A stretch of DNA of 25,227 nucleotides from Phosphoribacter sp964647395 (GTDB taxonomy: Bacteria; Actinomycetota; Actinomycetes; Actinomycetales; Dermatophilaceae): NCBI GenBank assembly GCA_964647395.1, contig CAZYHR010000041.1, positions 1 to 25,227 on the forward strand. Reading direction: 5' to 3'. The position numbers and the translations under genes were made by a program. Under the pieces are notes generated by a model. It was not told the DNA's origin and ran no database searches. It saw only the letters and a program-made list of their open reading frames with translations. This document shows positions 7,464 through 15,538 of the stretch, in pieces (the first letter of the stretch is position 1; each line of letters opens with the position of its first letter).

Positions 7464-8638
7464 GCCGGTGCCTCCGTGGGCCGGGTGCGGGCCCGCGCCC
7501 GGGCGAGCCGGGGTGGGACGGGGGTGACGACCGCGGCCAGCGCGGCCAGCCCGATCGCGAGCGCGGGCAGCAGCGGCACGGGCGGCACCTGCAGCGGCAC
7601 CTGGGTGACGATGACGCCGGGCACGGCGCGCGACTCGGCCAGCAGCAGGGTCGCTGCGGCCAGCACCCCGAGCGCGCAGGTGGCCCACTCGGGCGCGCGC
7701 CACGGGTCGCGCCGGTATGCCGTCCGGGCATCCGCGCGGGCCCCGGCCAGCAGCGACGCGGCCCCGACGACCAGGCCGCCGGCCAGCAGCGGCAGCCCGA
7801 GCCAGCCGCCGGCCGAGGGCGTCATGAGGCCGTAGAGGCCGGCCAGGGTCGCGCCCGCGCCGAGCATGGCCAGCAGGCTGCCGACCAGCCGCTGCCGGGA
7901 ACCGCGGACCGGGCTGCGGCCGTAGCCGCGGGACTCCATCGACGCGGCGAGGTCCAGCGACCGGTCCAGGGCGCCCTCGAGGACGGGCACCGCCAGCCGG
8001 GCCAGCTCGGCCGGGCCGGACCCGGAGTGCCCGCGCAGCCGCCGGGCGGTGCGGACCCGTCCGGCCAGCTCGACGAGCTGCGGTGCGACGGTCAGCGCCA
8101 CGACCACGGCGGTGCCGATGTCGTAGAGCGTGGCGGGGGCGTAGCGCAGCAGCCGGCGGGGGCTGGCCAGGGCGTTGGCGGCGCCGAGGCAGGCCAGCGC
8201 GGTGGCCAGCCGCAGCCCGTCCAGGCCGGCGGCGACGACGCTCTCCAGGGTGACCGGGCCGCCGAGCCGCAGGCCGGCCAGCCAGCTCGGCAGGGCGAGC
8301 TCGGGCAGGCGGACCACGACGATCCGGCCGGGCACGCCGTTGCCCAGGACGATCGCCAGCACGACCCGCAGGGCGATCGCGACCAGCCCGATGAGCAGGA
8401 AGGGCAGGAACGCGTTGCGGGCGCCGACCTCGCGTCGCTCGACGACGACGACCGCGCACCCGGCGACCACCGCAGCCAGCAGCCACGGGTTGGTCGTGTG
8501 CGTCGCGGCCGTGGCCAGCCCGACCGCCCAGACCCACCAGGCCACCGGGTGCAGCATCCGGGGAGTGCGCCGGGGCACCCGCGCGTCGCCGCCGCCCCGA
8601 GGGGGCGAGGCGACGACGGCGGGTGCGGTGGGCGGCAT
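7460..8638 (-). CDS. ecfT: ECF transporter transmembrane T component (CbiQ/EcfT family)
   Basis: EcfT is the membrane scaffold that couples the ATPases to the S component. The product is 392 aa, long for the family. It has hydrophobic segments at about 30-70, 77-97, 130-165 and then extra helices in the C-terminal third. The coupling region carries RTARRLRGHSG and SMESRGYGRSP; the latter matches the second Ala-Arg-Gly-type motif that contacts the ATPases. I keep ATG at 8638, 16 bp after the upstream stop; ATG at the internal MLHPVAWW is an alternative that would remove 27 charged, Pro-rich residues. It overlaps the ATPase gene by 4 bp. Confidence 0.88.
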   Translation of the reverse strand: MPPTAPAVVASPPRGGGDARVPRRTPRMLHPVAWWVWAVGLATAATHTTNPWLLAAVVAGCAVVVVERREVGARNAFLPFLLIGLVAIALRVVLAIVLGNGVPGRIVVVRLPELALPSWLAGLRLGGPVTLESVVAAGLDGLRLATALACLGAANALASPRRLLRYAPATLYDIGTAVVVALTVAPQLVELAGRVRTARRLRGHSGSGPAELARLAVPVLEGALDRSLDLAASMESRGYGRSPVRGSRQRLVGSLLAMLGAGATLAGLYGLMTPSAGGWLGLPLLAGGLVVGAASLLAGARADARTAYRRDPWRAPEWATCALGVLAAATLLLAESRAVPGVIVTQVPLQVPPVPLLPALAIGLAALAAVVTPVPPRLARARARTRPTEAPA

Positions 8639-8654
8639 CCGGGTGGGGGTGCGC

Positions 8655-9488
8655 TCAGGCGCCGTCAGGACGCCGGCGGCGCCCGAGGTAGAGGGCCGCG
8701 CCGAGCGCCAGGACGACGACGACGATGCCGGCGATCCAGCCGGCGGACAGGCCCGACCCGGTGTTGCTGGTGGTGCCGGTCGTGGCTGTGGTACCGGTCG
8801 TGGCTGTGGTGCCGCTCGTGGCTGTGGTGCCGGTGGTGCCGGTGCTGGCCGGGCCGGTGGTGCCGGTGCTCGCCGCGCCGGTCGTGGCCGTCGGTCCGGT
8901 CGTGGTCGGGGCCAGGCTCGGTGACAGGCCCGGCGCCGGCAGCGCGGTGTCGGGGGCCTTCTGCTCGTCGGTCAGGGTGGCGACCTCGCCGCCGCAGCCG
9001 GTGGCCGGGTAGTCGTTGACGCCGCACACCATGCCCTTGTCGACGCGCACCGACGCGGCGGCCGCGAGGATCTCGGAGCCGGTGGCCGTGTCGGCGACGC
9101 TGACGCAGCGGGTGACCGGCGCCGGCGGGGTGGCCCCGGCCTCGCCGTCGGCGGTGCGGCCGGAGTCGATGACCACCCCGATCCGCTTCTTGCCGGCAGC
9201 GGCGGGGGTGGCCGCGCAGAGCTGGTCGAAGGTCGCGGTGACCCGGGGCGTGCGGGTGCCGCTGCCGTCGTCGACGGCGAAGCGCCAGCCCTCGACGGCG
9301 CCGTCGGCCGGCTTGGTCTGGTCGGGGCCGGTCTGGGCGAAGGCCCAACTGCCGCCGGTGAGCTGCCAGTAGCCCCAGAACCGGTAGTTGGCGGCCTGCG
9401 CCGACGAGGCCGGGCCCGCGACGAGCGCGACCAGGGTGAGGGCGGCGACGGCCAGCAGGGTGCGGGCCCGGGGTGGGATGGGACGCAT
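8655..9488 (-). CDS. Secreted, C-terminally anchored SCO2322-like protein, first gene of the B12 operon
   Basis: The product is 277 aa. It has a Sec signal peptide (hydrophobic 11-30, likely cleavage after AQA near residue 32), a globular domain starting ANYRFWGYWQL with two or more Cys pairs, a Thr/Gly-rich low-complexity stalk (about 195-243), a single transmembrane helix (about 247-268) and a final RRRR stop-transfer tail. No LPxTG is present. The domain resembles the Streptomyces SCO2322 family, which I recall next to ECF transporter genes. ATG at 9488 follows GAGGAGG with an 11-nt spacer. Being directly under a cobalamin riboswitch and upstream of ecfT, it may help capture or present the vitamin outside the cell; this role is inference. 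Confidence 0.78.
   Translation of the reverse strand: MRPIPPRARTLLAVAALTLVALVAGPASSAQAANYRFWGYWQLTGGSWAFAQTGPDQTKPADGAVEGWRFAVDDGSGTRTPRVTATFDQLCAATPAAAGKKRIGVVIDSGRTADGEAGATPPAPVTRCVSVADTATGSEILAAAASVRVDKGMVCGVNDYPATGCGGEVATLTDEQKAPDTALPAPGLSPSLAPTTTGPTATTGAASTGTTGPASTGTTGTTATSGTTATTGTTATTGTTSNTGSGLSAGWIAGIVVVVLALGAALYLGRRRRPDGA
8779..8832. repeat. Three tandem 18-bp units coding the Thr-rich stalk
   Basis: Three units (8779-8796, 8797-8814, 8815-8832) differ at only one or two bases each and are followed by degenerate copies to about 8890. On the minus strand they encode the repeating Thr/Gly/Ala stalk of the SCO2322-like protein. Units this alike suggest length variation between strains by slippage. 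Confidence 0.7.
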
Positions 9489-9589
9489 GATCGGGTGAAC
9501 CTCCTCGGGGCCGGGGGAGAGGCCTCCGGGCAGGTCGCCCGACGACGTCGCTCCGGTCCGCTTTCCGCGACGGACTGAGTGGTGGAGCC

Positions 9590-9696
9590 GACACCGCCGC
9601 GGGCGTTCCGACTCCCGCTCGCCGGGCGAGCGGTCACGGTTGCGGGACAGTGCCGGTCTTGCACCGGCTTCCCCCGCGGACGGGTCTCGGTGCCGT
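9590..9696 (-). promoter_or_regulatory. Cobalamin (adenosylcobalamin) riboswitch
   Basis: Read on the minus strand, the leader contains the B12 riboswitch core: GGGAAG (9673-9668), CCGGTGCAAGACCGG (9667-9653), then CTGTCCCGCAACCGTGA (9650-9634). A perfect hairpin follows with CCGCTC and GAGCGG arms, then a B12-box-like GAGTCGGAACGCCC (9614-9601). The ends pair as P1: GGCACCG (9694-9688) with CGGTGTC (9596-9590). The aptamer ends about 100 nt before the ATG at 9488. The ribosome binding site GAGGAGG (9506-9500) lies in the expression region, and a CCTC at 9522-9519 could pair with it, so control may be at translation; that last point is inference. I see no run of U suited to an intrinsic terminator. 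Confidence 0.9.
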
Positions 9697-9697
9697 G

Positions 9698-9727
9698 ACG
9701 TTCCCACGGACGGCGGCCCGCTGTCAA
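9698..9727 (-). promoter_or_regulatory. Candidate promoter of the B12 operon
   Basis: A perfect -35 hexamer TTGACA (9727-9722) is followed after 18 bp by GAACGT (9703-9698), which keeps the key A and final T of TAnnnT. Transcription would begin near 9691, at the 5' strand of riboswitch helix P1. Confidence 0.45.
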
Positions 9728-9746
9728 AGCACCCGACGGGTGGGTG

Positions 9747-9770
9747 ACCGACCTCACGGTCGGTTAGCGT
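9747..9770 (+). promoter_or_regulatory. Perfect inverted repeat abutting a -10 box upstream of the 69-aa gene
   Basis: ACCGACC (9747-9753) and GGTCGGT (9758-9764) form a perfect 7-bp inverted repeat with a 4-nt centre. The TAGCGT -10 box (9765-9770) follows directly and lies 6 nt before the ATG at 9777. The arrangement suits an operator over the core promoter. Confidence 0.45.
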
Positions 9771-9776
9771 GAGGTC

Positions 9777-9986
9777 ATGAGCCAGTGGCGGTGGGACCTG
9801 TTGGACGAGTCGGGACACCCGGTCGAGCGCGAGGGGTCGGGTTCGAGCTTCCCGACCCAGTCCGAGGCCGAATCCTGGATCGGCGAGCACTGGCCGGTGC
9901 TGCTCGAGTCGGGCGTCGACGCGGTCACCCTGCGCGAGGACGACGCCGTCGTCTACGGCCCCATGTCGCTGCGCCCGGCGAAGTGA
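9777..9986 (+). CDS. Conserved small protein of unknown function
   Basis: The product is 69 aa, acidic and soluble. It has a regular alternating pattern (WRWDLLDESGHPV, then SEAESWIGEHWPVLLESGVDAVTL, then DDAVVYGPMSL) that suggests a small beta-alpha-beta fold. I recognise it only as a type of short actinobacterial hypothetical protein. TAGCGT lies 6 nt before the ATG, so the mRNA is likely leaderless. Its stop overlaps the GTG start of the serine hydrolase gene (GTGA), so the two are translationally coupled. Confidence 0.75.
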   Translation: MSQWRWDLLDESGHPVEREGSGSSFPTQSEAESWIGEHWPVLLESGVDAVTLREDDAVVYGPMSLRPAK

Positions 9987-11362
9987 CCGGGGGGTCGGCC
10001 GGCGCGCCGGCCCTCCGCGAGTCGACCCGGCACCGGGTGGACGCGGCGGTCCGTACCGCCCAACGCGACTGGCGGGCCCCGTCGCTCAGCGCCGGGCTGA
10101 TCCGCGACGGCCAGGTCGTGCACACCGTGCACGTCGGGTCGGCCTGCCTCGACCCGCCCCGGCCGGCCGACGACACGACCGGCTTCCTCATGGGCTCGGT
10201 CACCAAGACGTTCACCGGCGTGCTGGTGCTGGCGCTGCGCGACGAGGGCCGGCTGCGCCTGGACGACCCGGTGTCGGCGCACCTGCCCGACCTCGCGGCG
10301 CGACCGGCCGGGCTGACCATCCGGCTGCTGCTGGCGCACCTGTCCGGGCTGCAGCGCGAGCCGGCCGGCCGGGTCTGGGAGAGCCTGCGGGCCCCCGATG
10401 CCGCCGACCTGCTGGCCGGCCTGGCCGAGGCGGAGCACGTCATCGACCCCTATCACGCGTTCCACTACTCCAACCTGGCCTTCGCGCTGCTCGGCCAGGT
10501 CGTCGAGCGGATCGAGGGGCGCTCCTGGGAGCAGGTCGTCGCCGACCGGGTGCTCGGCCCGCTCGGCCTGACGGGGACCGGCCTGACCCCGCCGCCGGGT
10601 CGCGCCACCGGCTATTTCGTGCAGCCCTTCTCGGGGGTGGCGACCGCCGAGCCGGTCGTCGGGTTGGGGGCGACCGCCCCGATGGGCGGGCTGTGGACGA
10701 CGACGACCGACCTGCTCCGGTATGCCGCGTTCCTCGCCGACCCCGACCCGGCCGTGCTGGCGCCCGCGACCCTGGAGCAGATGACCCGGCCGGTGGTCTT
10801 CGTCGACCCGGACGGCTGGACCATGGCCTACGGGCTGAGCCTGGGGCTGATCCGGCGGGGCGAGCGCATCTACGTCGGCCACGGCGGCGCCATGCCGGGC
10901 TTCCTCACCGGGCTGCGGGTGTCGCGCCCGGACCGGCTGGGCGCGGTGGTCTGGGCCAACACGACCGCGGGGGCGGCACCGATCGCGCTGGCCGCGGACC
11001 TGCTGGACCTGGTGCTCGAGGCCGAGCCGACCCCCGCGCGGCCCTGGCACCCCGAGCAGCCCCGGCCGGAGTGGGACGAACTGCTCGGCTCGTGGTGGGT
11101 CGAGGGCGAGCAGGTGCGCTTCTCGGTGCGCGAGGGCCGGCTGTGGTGTCAGGTCGTCGGCGAGCCGGCGGTCCACGACAGTCGCTTCGAGCAGGTGGGC
11201 CCGGACCTGTTCCGGGTCGACCGGGGCCGGGAGCTGGGGGAGCGGCTCGAGGTCGCCCGGCATCCCGACGGCACCGTCGACCGGCTCTACCTGGCGACCT
11301 ACCCGGTGACCCGGCAACCGCTGGCGTTCGGCGAGCTCAGCTCGGCCACTGACCCCGCTTGA
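9983..11362 (+). CDS. Beta-lactamase-fold serine hydrolase (class C/DD-peptidase-like)
   Basis: The product is 459 aa. The beta-lactamase/transpeptidase-like domain spans about 15-355 and has the SxxK motif S72-V-T-K75, the tyrosine motif Y162-S-N, and H300-G-G in place of KTG, as is usual in the esterase/AmpH/FmtA-like branch. A C-terminal domain (about 370-455) with WWVEGEQVRFSVREGRLW resembles the small beta-barrel often attached to these enzymes. There is no signal peptide, so it probably works in the cytoplasm as an esterase, amidase or D-amino-acid peptidase; the substrate is unknown. The GTG start overlaps the previous stop by 4 nt. The 3' end overlaps the convergent DUF3043 gene by 26 bp. 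Confidence 0.9.
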   Translation: MTGGSAGAPALRESTRHRVDAAVRTAQRDWRAPSLSAGLIRDGQVVHTVHVGSACLDPPRPADDTTGFLMGSVTKTFTGVLVLALRDEGRLRLDDPVSAHLPDLAARPAGLTIRLLLAHLSGLQREPAGRVWESLRAPDAADLLAGLAEAEHVIDPYHAFHYSNLAFALLGQVVERIEGRSWEQVVADRVLGPLGLTGTGLTPPPGRATGYFVQPFSGVATAEPVVGLGATAPMGGLWTTTTDLLRYAAFLADPDPAVLAPATLEQMTRPVVFVDPDGWTMAYGLSLGLIRRGERIYVGHGGAMPGFLTGLRVSRPDRLGAVVWANTTAGAAPIALAADLLDLVLEAEPTPARPWHPEQPRPEWDELLGSWWVEGEQVRFSVREGRLWCQVVGEPAVHDSRFEQVGPDLFRVDRGRELGERLEVARHPDGTVDRLYLATYPVTRQPLAFGELSSATDPA

Positions 11363-11915
11363 CCACCGGGCGGGGCAGCCGGGTGGGGCGCAGCTGGAAG
11401 GCGCGCATCGCGGCATACATGAGCAGGCCGCGGGGAATCTGATCGGCGCCGAACTTGGCGATGAGCCGCCGCTTGAGCACCCGCCACATGAAGAAGGCGT
11501 CCATGATCGACCCGGCGAACAGCCCGTAGACGATCGCGGCCACCAGGGTGAAGGCCCACGGCTCGCGGATGAACGAGATGAGCAGCGACAGCAGCATGAT
11601 CGGCAGCAGGATCTCGCCCAGGCTGAAGCGTGCGTCGACGAAGTCGCGGACATAGCGCCGCACCGGCCCACGGTCGCGCACCGGCATCTTGGACTCGTCG
11701 CCGGACAGCAGCGCCTGCCGGGTCTCCAGGCGGGCCTGGCGCATCTTCTCGCGGTCAGCCTTGCTGGCGGCCTTGCGGTCGGTGACGACGAGCGGGCGGC
11801 GGTTGGCGGCCTCCTGGTCGCGGCGCCGGGGCGTCGGCCGGTTCTTGGCGCCCGGCCGCTCGGCGGGCGCGTCCTGGACGGCGTCGGCGGGTCGGTCCTT
11901 CTTCTTCCACAGCAC
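11337..11915 (-). CDS. DUF3043 family membrane protein
   Basis: The product is 192 aa. The N-terminal half is hydrophilic and very basic (KKKDRPADAV through RKAASKADREKMRQARLE), then MPVRDRGPVRRYVRDFVDARFS leads into two hydrophobic segments (about 112-131 and 135-160) and a basic tail. This layout matches DUF3043 (compare M. tuberculosis Rv2206); the function is unknown. GTG at 11915 is preferred because TACCAT lies exactly 6 nt upstream; GTG at 11918 is the alternative and neither has a Shine-Dalgarno site. The promoter contains the nonamer CGGCATACC. Confidence 0.85.
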   Translation of the reverse strand: MLWKKKDRPADAVQDAPAERPGAKNRPTPRRRDQEAANRRPLVVTDRKAASKADREKMRQARLETRQALLSGDESKMPVRDRGPVRRYVRDFVDARFSLGEILLPIMLLSLLISFIREPWAFTLVAAIVYGLFAGSIMDAFFMWRVLKRRLIAKFGADQIPRGLLMYAAMRAFQLRPTRLPRPVVKRGQWPS

Positions 11916-11921
11916 CACCTG

Positions 11922-11927
11922 ATGGTA
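11922..11927 (-). promoter_or_regulatory. Leaderless -10 box of the DUF3043 gene, within CGGCATACC context
   Basis: TACCAT on the minus strand, 6 nt before GTG 11915. The 12 bases GCACGGCATACC ending in this box are identical to those in the nadA promoter. Confidence 0.5.
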
Positions 11928-11974
11928 TGCCGTGCGGACCCCCCCGCGGGCGCGCCGACGCGCGCCCGGGCGGG

Positions 11975-12811
11975 TCAGGCTCGGCGACCGACCAGGTGCA
12001 CCAGCGATGCGACCCGGCGATAGGGGTCGACGGCGCCCAGGCGCAGCTCGGCCTCGATGACCCGCTCGAGCTCGTCGTCGTCCGGGGTCGGCTCCTCCAG
12101 CGGCACGGTGTCCGAAGCGATGCGCACCCCGTAGTGGCCCTCCACCGCCAGGCCCTCGACCCGCAGGGCGGCCGCGAGCGTCTCGGTGCGGTCGGCGCGC
12201 GCCGGCACGCCGATCTCGTTGACGTAGCGCGGGTCGCGCTGCTCGGCCTGGGCGGCGGCGAGTTCGTCGAGGACCTGCAGGGTCTGCGTCCAGTCGCCGC
12301 GCATGGCGTGCCGCATGGCCAGGCCCTCGGCGTTGCGGGCGACCAGCGAGAGCAGTCCGCCGGGCGCGACGCACCCGGCCAACTCGGCCACGGCGCGGCG
12401 GTGGTCGTCGAGATACATGAGCACGCCGTGGCAGAGCACGACGTCGAAGCGGTGCTCCTGCTCGGTCACCGGCCGGCCGGCGTCGGCCAGCGAGTCGGCG
12501 AGTCGGCCGAGCTCGCCGGGCACGATGCGCAGCCGCCCCTGGGTCTCGGGGTCCTCGTCGGCCCGGGTCGCCTTGGCCGCCACCCGCATGTGGGGGTCGG
12601 GCTCGAGCGCGACGACCTGGTGGCCGCGGCGCGCCAGCCAGGTGGCCTGGGTCCCCTGGCCGGCCCCGACGTCGAGCACCCGCAGCGGCTGGGCGGCCTC
12701 GGGCAGGTGGGCCGCGACCTGCCGGGCGATGACCTCCTGGCGCACGACGTTGCGCAGGTTGCCCAGCCGGCCCAGCCAGGTCTGGGCACCGGTGCTGAAG
12801 GGCGTGCTCAT
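11975..12811 (-). CDS. CmoM-like SAM-dependent methyltransferase
   Basis: The product is 278 aa, a class I methyltransferase. Motif I is RVLDVGAGQGTQATWLARRG (about 44-63), followed by an acidic ALEPD, then FDVVLCHGVLMYLDD, then APGGLLSLVARNAEGLAMRHAMRGDW. The C-terminal YGVRIASD and DPYRRVASLVHLVGRR align well by eye with E. coli CmoM, which methylates 5-carboxymethoxyuridine at tRNA position 34. Whether the actinobacterial protein does that reaction is not shown; this genome segment has no cmoA or cmoB. The ATG at 12811 is preceded by CAGGCT after a 6-nt spacer, a near-match to the TAnnnT leaderless pattern. Confidence 0.82.
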   Translation of the reverse strand: MSTPFSTGAQTWLGRLGNLRNVVRQEVIARQVAAHLPEAAQPLRVLDVGAGQGTQATWLARRGHQVVALEPDPHMRVAAKATRADEDPETQGRLRIVPGELGRLADSLADAGRPVTEQEHRFDVVLCHGVLMYLDDHRRAVAELAGCVAPGGLLSLVARNAEGLAMRHAMRGDWTQTLQVLDELAAAQAEQRDPRYVNEIGVPARADRTETLAAALRVEGLAVEGHYGVRIASDTVPLEEPTPDDDELERVIEAELRLGAVDPYRRVASLVHLVGRRA

Positions 12812-12877
12812 GGCCCCAGCCTGCCACGCTCGCCGGCCCAGCCGGCGCTGCGGGACCGACCCCCGGGACCGCAGCGA

Positions 12878-14257
12878 CTACCGGCGCATGGCGCCGAGCC
12901 GGGCGAGCAGCACGGCCTCGGCGACGCAGGCGCGCTGCCACTCGTCCAGGTGCAGCGACTCGTTGGCGCCGTGGGCGCGGCTGTCCGGGTCCTCGACGCC
13001 GGTGACCAGGATCGCCGCGTCGGGGAAGCGCTCGGCGAAGGCGGCGATGAAGGGGATCGACCCGCCGACGCCCATCTCGACCGGCTCGGTGCCCTCCCAG
13101 GCGTCGGCGAGGGCGGCGCGGGCCTGGTCGTAGACCGGCCCGGTGGTCCGCGCGGCGAAGCCCCGGCCGGCGTCGACGAGGCGCACGGTCACGGTGGCCC
13201 CCCAGGCGTCCTGGGCCAGCACGTGCTGCTCGAGCAGGTCGTAGGCGCGCTGGGGGTCCTCGTGGGGGGCGATCCGCATCGACACCCGCGCGGTGGCCGA
13301 GGGCACCAGCGTGTTGGACGAGTTGGCCACGCTCGGCGCGTCGATGCCGATGACGGTGAGGCTCGGCCTGGTCCACAGCCGGGACAGGATGGACCCGCTG
13401 CCCAGCAGCCGCACCCCGGGCAGCAGGCTCGACTCGGCGCGCAGCCGGTGCTCGTCGTAGTCGAGTTCAGCGGCGTCGCCCTGCGCGAGGCCGGGCACGG
13501 TGACGTTGCCGTCCGCGTCATGCAGGCCCGCCAGCACCCGGCACAGGGTCGTCAGCGCATCGGGACACGGGCCGCCGAACATCCCCGAGTGCACCCCGTG
13601 ACCGAGGGTCCGCACGGTGATGTCCGCCCGGATCAGCCCCCGCAGCGTCGTGGTCAGCGCCGGCTGGCCGATCTCCCAGTTGCCGNNNNNNNNNNNNNNN
13701 NNNNNNNNNNNNNNNNNNNNNNNNTCACCGTGCCGCTCGAGGATCGTCGGCAGTGACTCGGACCCGACCTCCTCCTCACCCTCGACGAAAACCGTGACGC
13801 TGCAGGGCAGGTGGTCCCGGTGGGCGCGGATCGCCGCGAGGTGCGCGGTGATGCCGGCCTTGTCGTCCGCGACCCCGCGGCCGTACAGCCGGCCGTTGCG
13901 CTCGGTCGGGGTCCAGGGGTCGGAGTCCCACAGGGCGTGGTCGCCGGTGGGCTGCACGTCGTGGTGGGCGTAGAGGGTCACCGTCGGCGAACCGGGCGGA
14001 CCGGCGAGATGACCGATGACCGCCGGCTGGCCCCCTTCGCGGAGGATCTCGACCTCGAGCCCCTCGGCCCGCAGCAGGGCCGCGACCCGCTCGGCGCTGC
14101 CGTCGACGTGCGCCTGGTCGTAGCCCTCGACGGTGCGCAGGCTGACGCTGGGGATGCGCGAGAGTTCCTCGAGGTCGGCACGCAACTGGGGCAGCAGGTC
14201 GCGCACGCGGGCGCGGATCGCCTGGACGTCGGCGTCGGACAGGATCGGTTCGGTCAC
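12878..14257 (-). CDS. M20 family dipeptidase, interrupted by an N gap
   Basis: A zinc-dependent exo-/dipeptidase of the M20 (CPG2/carnosinase-like) family. The product would be 459 aa. Metal-site motifs are AHHDVQP (H98, D100), RGVADDKAG and the catalytic pair in VEGEEEVGS. After a 14-residue blank the sequence resumes at GNWEIGQPALTTTLRG, where relatives have a short ADSxN stretch, so the gap length is about right and the frame is kept. The lid domain (GHGVHSGMFGG) and the C-terminal metal ligand in SRAHGANESLHLDEW are present. The GTG start at 14257 has TAGGCT 7 nt upstream. It follows nadA on the same strand, 63 bp downstream of it. Confidence 0.92.
   Translation of the reverse strand: MTEPILSDADVQAIRARVRDLLPQLRADLEELSRIPSVSLRTVEGYDQAHVDGSAERVAALLRAEGLEVEILREGGQPAVIGHLAGPPGSPTVTLYAHHDVQPTGDHALWDSDPWTPTERNGRLYGRGVADDKAGITAHLAAIRAHRDHLPCSVTVFVEGEEEVGSESLPTILERHGXXXXXXXXXXXXXXGNWEIGQPALTTTLRGLIRADITVRTLGHGVHSGMFGGPCPDALTTLCRVLAGLHDADGNVTVPGLAQGDAAELDYDEHRLRAESSLLPGVRLLGSGSILSRLWTRPSLTVIGIDAPSVANSSNTLVPSATARVSMRIAPHEDPQRAYDLLEQHVLAQDAWGATVTVRLVDAGRGFAARTTGPVYDQARAALADAWEGTEPVEMGVGGSIPFIAAFAERFPDAAILVTGVEDPDSRAHGANESLHLDEWQRACVAEAVLLARLGAMRR
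13686..13724. other. Assembly gap of 39 N
   Basis: 39 unknown bases inside the M20 dipeptidase gene. Both sides read in the same frame. Confidence 0.99.
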
Positions 14258-14264
14258 CCGGCCG

Positions 14265-14270
14265 AGCCTA
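14265..14270 (-). promoter_or_regulatory. Leaderless -10 box of the M20 dipeptidase gene
   Basis: TAGGCT on the minus strand, 7 nt before the GTG at 14257; no Shine-Dalgarno site is present. Confidence 0.55.
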
Positions 14271-14320
14271 GACGGGCCGGGCCGCCGTCCGGGCGAACCC
14301 GCGGAGCGGCATACCGGGAA

Positions 14321-15526
14321 TCAGTCCTTGTGCGACGGCCCCGGCAACGCGAGCATCTGGTCCAGCGCGACCCGGGCCCAGTGCGCGACCTCCGGGTCGA
14401 CCCGGATCGGGTTGACCACCCGGCCCTCGACCAGCGACTCCAGCGCCCACACCAGGTGCGGCAGGTCGATGCGGTTCATCGTCGAGCAGTAGCAGACGTT
14501 CTTCTCCAGGAAGGCGACCGACTGCTCGGGGAACATCGTGCCCAGCCGCTTGACCAGGTTGAGCTCGGTGCCGACGACCCACGAGGTGCCGGCCGGTGCC
14601 GCCGCGACCGTCTTGATGATCTGCTCGGTCGAGCCGATCTCGTCGGCCAGCTCGCAGACCTCGTAACGGCACTCCGGGTGCACGATGACCTTGACGTCCG
14701 GGATCTCCCGCCGCGCCGCCTCGACCGCCTCGACGGTGAACCGGCCGTGCACCGAGCAGTGCCCGCGCCACAGGATCATCCGCGCCGCCTGCAGCTGCTG
14801 CCGGGTCAACCCGCCGTGCGGGCGGTGCGGATCGTAGACGACGCAGCCTTCCAGCGACAGCCCGAGCTGGCGCACCGCGGTGTTGCGACCCAGGTGCTGG
14901 TCGGGCAGGAACAGCACCTTGCCGTCGCCGTCCACCCCGCCGGTCTGCCCGAACGCCCAGTCCAACGCGGTGCGCGCGTTGGACGACGTGCAGATCGTCC
15001 CGCCGTGCCGGCCGGTGAAGGCCTTGATCGCCGCCGAGGAGTTCATGTAGGTCACCGGGATGGTCCGCTCGGCCACGCCGGCATCGGCCAGGTCGTCCCA
15101 GCAGTCGGCCACCTGCGCCGCGGTGGCCATGTCGGCCATCGAGCACCCCGCGGCCAGGTCCGGCAGGATCACCGTCTGCTCGTCGCTGGTGAGGATGTCG
15201 GCCGACTCGGCCATGAAATGCACGCCGCAGAAGACGATCCACGGCGCCTCCGGTCGGGCCGCCGCCTGCTGCGCCAGCTTGAACGAGTCACCCGTGACGT
15301 CGGCGAACTCGATGACCTCGTCGCGCTGGTAGTGGTGGCCCAGCACGAACACCCGGTCACCGAGGGTCGCCTTGGCCGCGCGGGCCCGGGCCACCAGGTC
15401 GGGGTCGGAGGGCGCCGGCAGGTCCCCCGGACACTCCACCCCCCGCTCGGTGCCCAGGTCGCGGCCGTGACCCAGGACGAGCAGGGGCAGGGGGGCGTTC
15501 TTGGGTGCCACGGTGTCGGTGCTCAC
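14321..15526 (-). CDS. nadA: Quinolinate synthase
   Basis: NadA condenses iminoaspartate with dihydroxyacetone phosphate to make quinolinate for NAD synthesis, using a [4Fe-4S] cluster. The product is 401 aa. The motifs are VLGHHYQRDEVIEFAD near the N-terminus, then the three cluster cysteines in VFCGVHFMAE, WRGHCSVHGRF and KNVCYCSTMNRI, and VIVHPECR between the last two. No nadB or nadC is next to it, which is unusual since nadABC are often together; they must lie elsewhere or NAD is made differently. The GTG at 15526 has TACCCT 6 nt upstream and no ribosome binding site, so the mRNA is probably leaderless. Confidence 0.95.
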   Translation of the reverse strand: MSTDTVAPKNAPLPLLVLGHGRDLGTERGVECPGDLPAPSDPDLVARARAAKATLGDRVFVLGHHYQRDEVIEFADVTGDSFKLAQQAAARPEAPWIVFCGVHFMAESADILTSDEQTVILPDLAAGCSMADMATAAQVADCWDDLADAGVAERTIPVTYMNSSAAIKAFTGRHGGTICTSSNARTALDWAFGQTGGVDGDGKVLFLPDQHLGRNTAVRQLGLSLEGCVVYDPHRPHGGLTRQQLQAARMILWRGHCSVHGRFTVEAVEAARREIPDVKVIVHPECRYEVCELADEIGSTEQIIKTVAAAPAGTSWVVGTELNLVKRLGTMFPEQSVAFLEKNVCYCSTMNRIDLPHLVWALESLVEGRVVNPIRVDPEVAHWARVALDQMLALPGPSHKD

Positions 15527-15532
15527 CAGCAC

Positions 15533-15538
15533 AGGGTA
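15533..15538 (-). promoter_or_regulatory. Leaderless -10 box of nadA, within CGGCATACC context
   Basis: TACCCT on the minus strand, 6 nt before GTG 15526. It overlaps the nonamer and shares GCACGGCATACC with the DUF3043 promoter. Confidence 0.5.

Noticed and set aside
8655..8760. Sortase signal at the C-terminus of the SCO2322-like protein
   Set aside because: A hydrophobic helix and basic tail are present but no LPxTG or similar motif comes before them.
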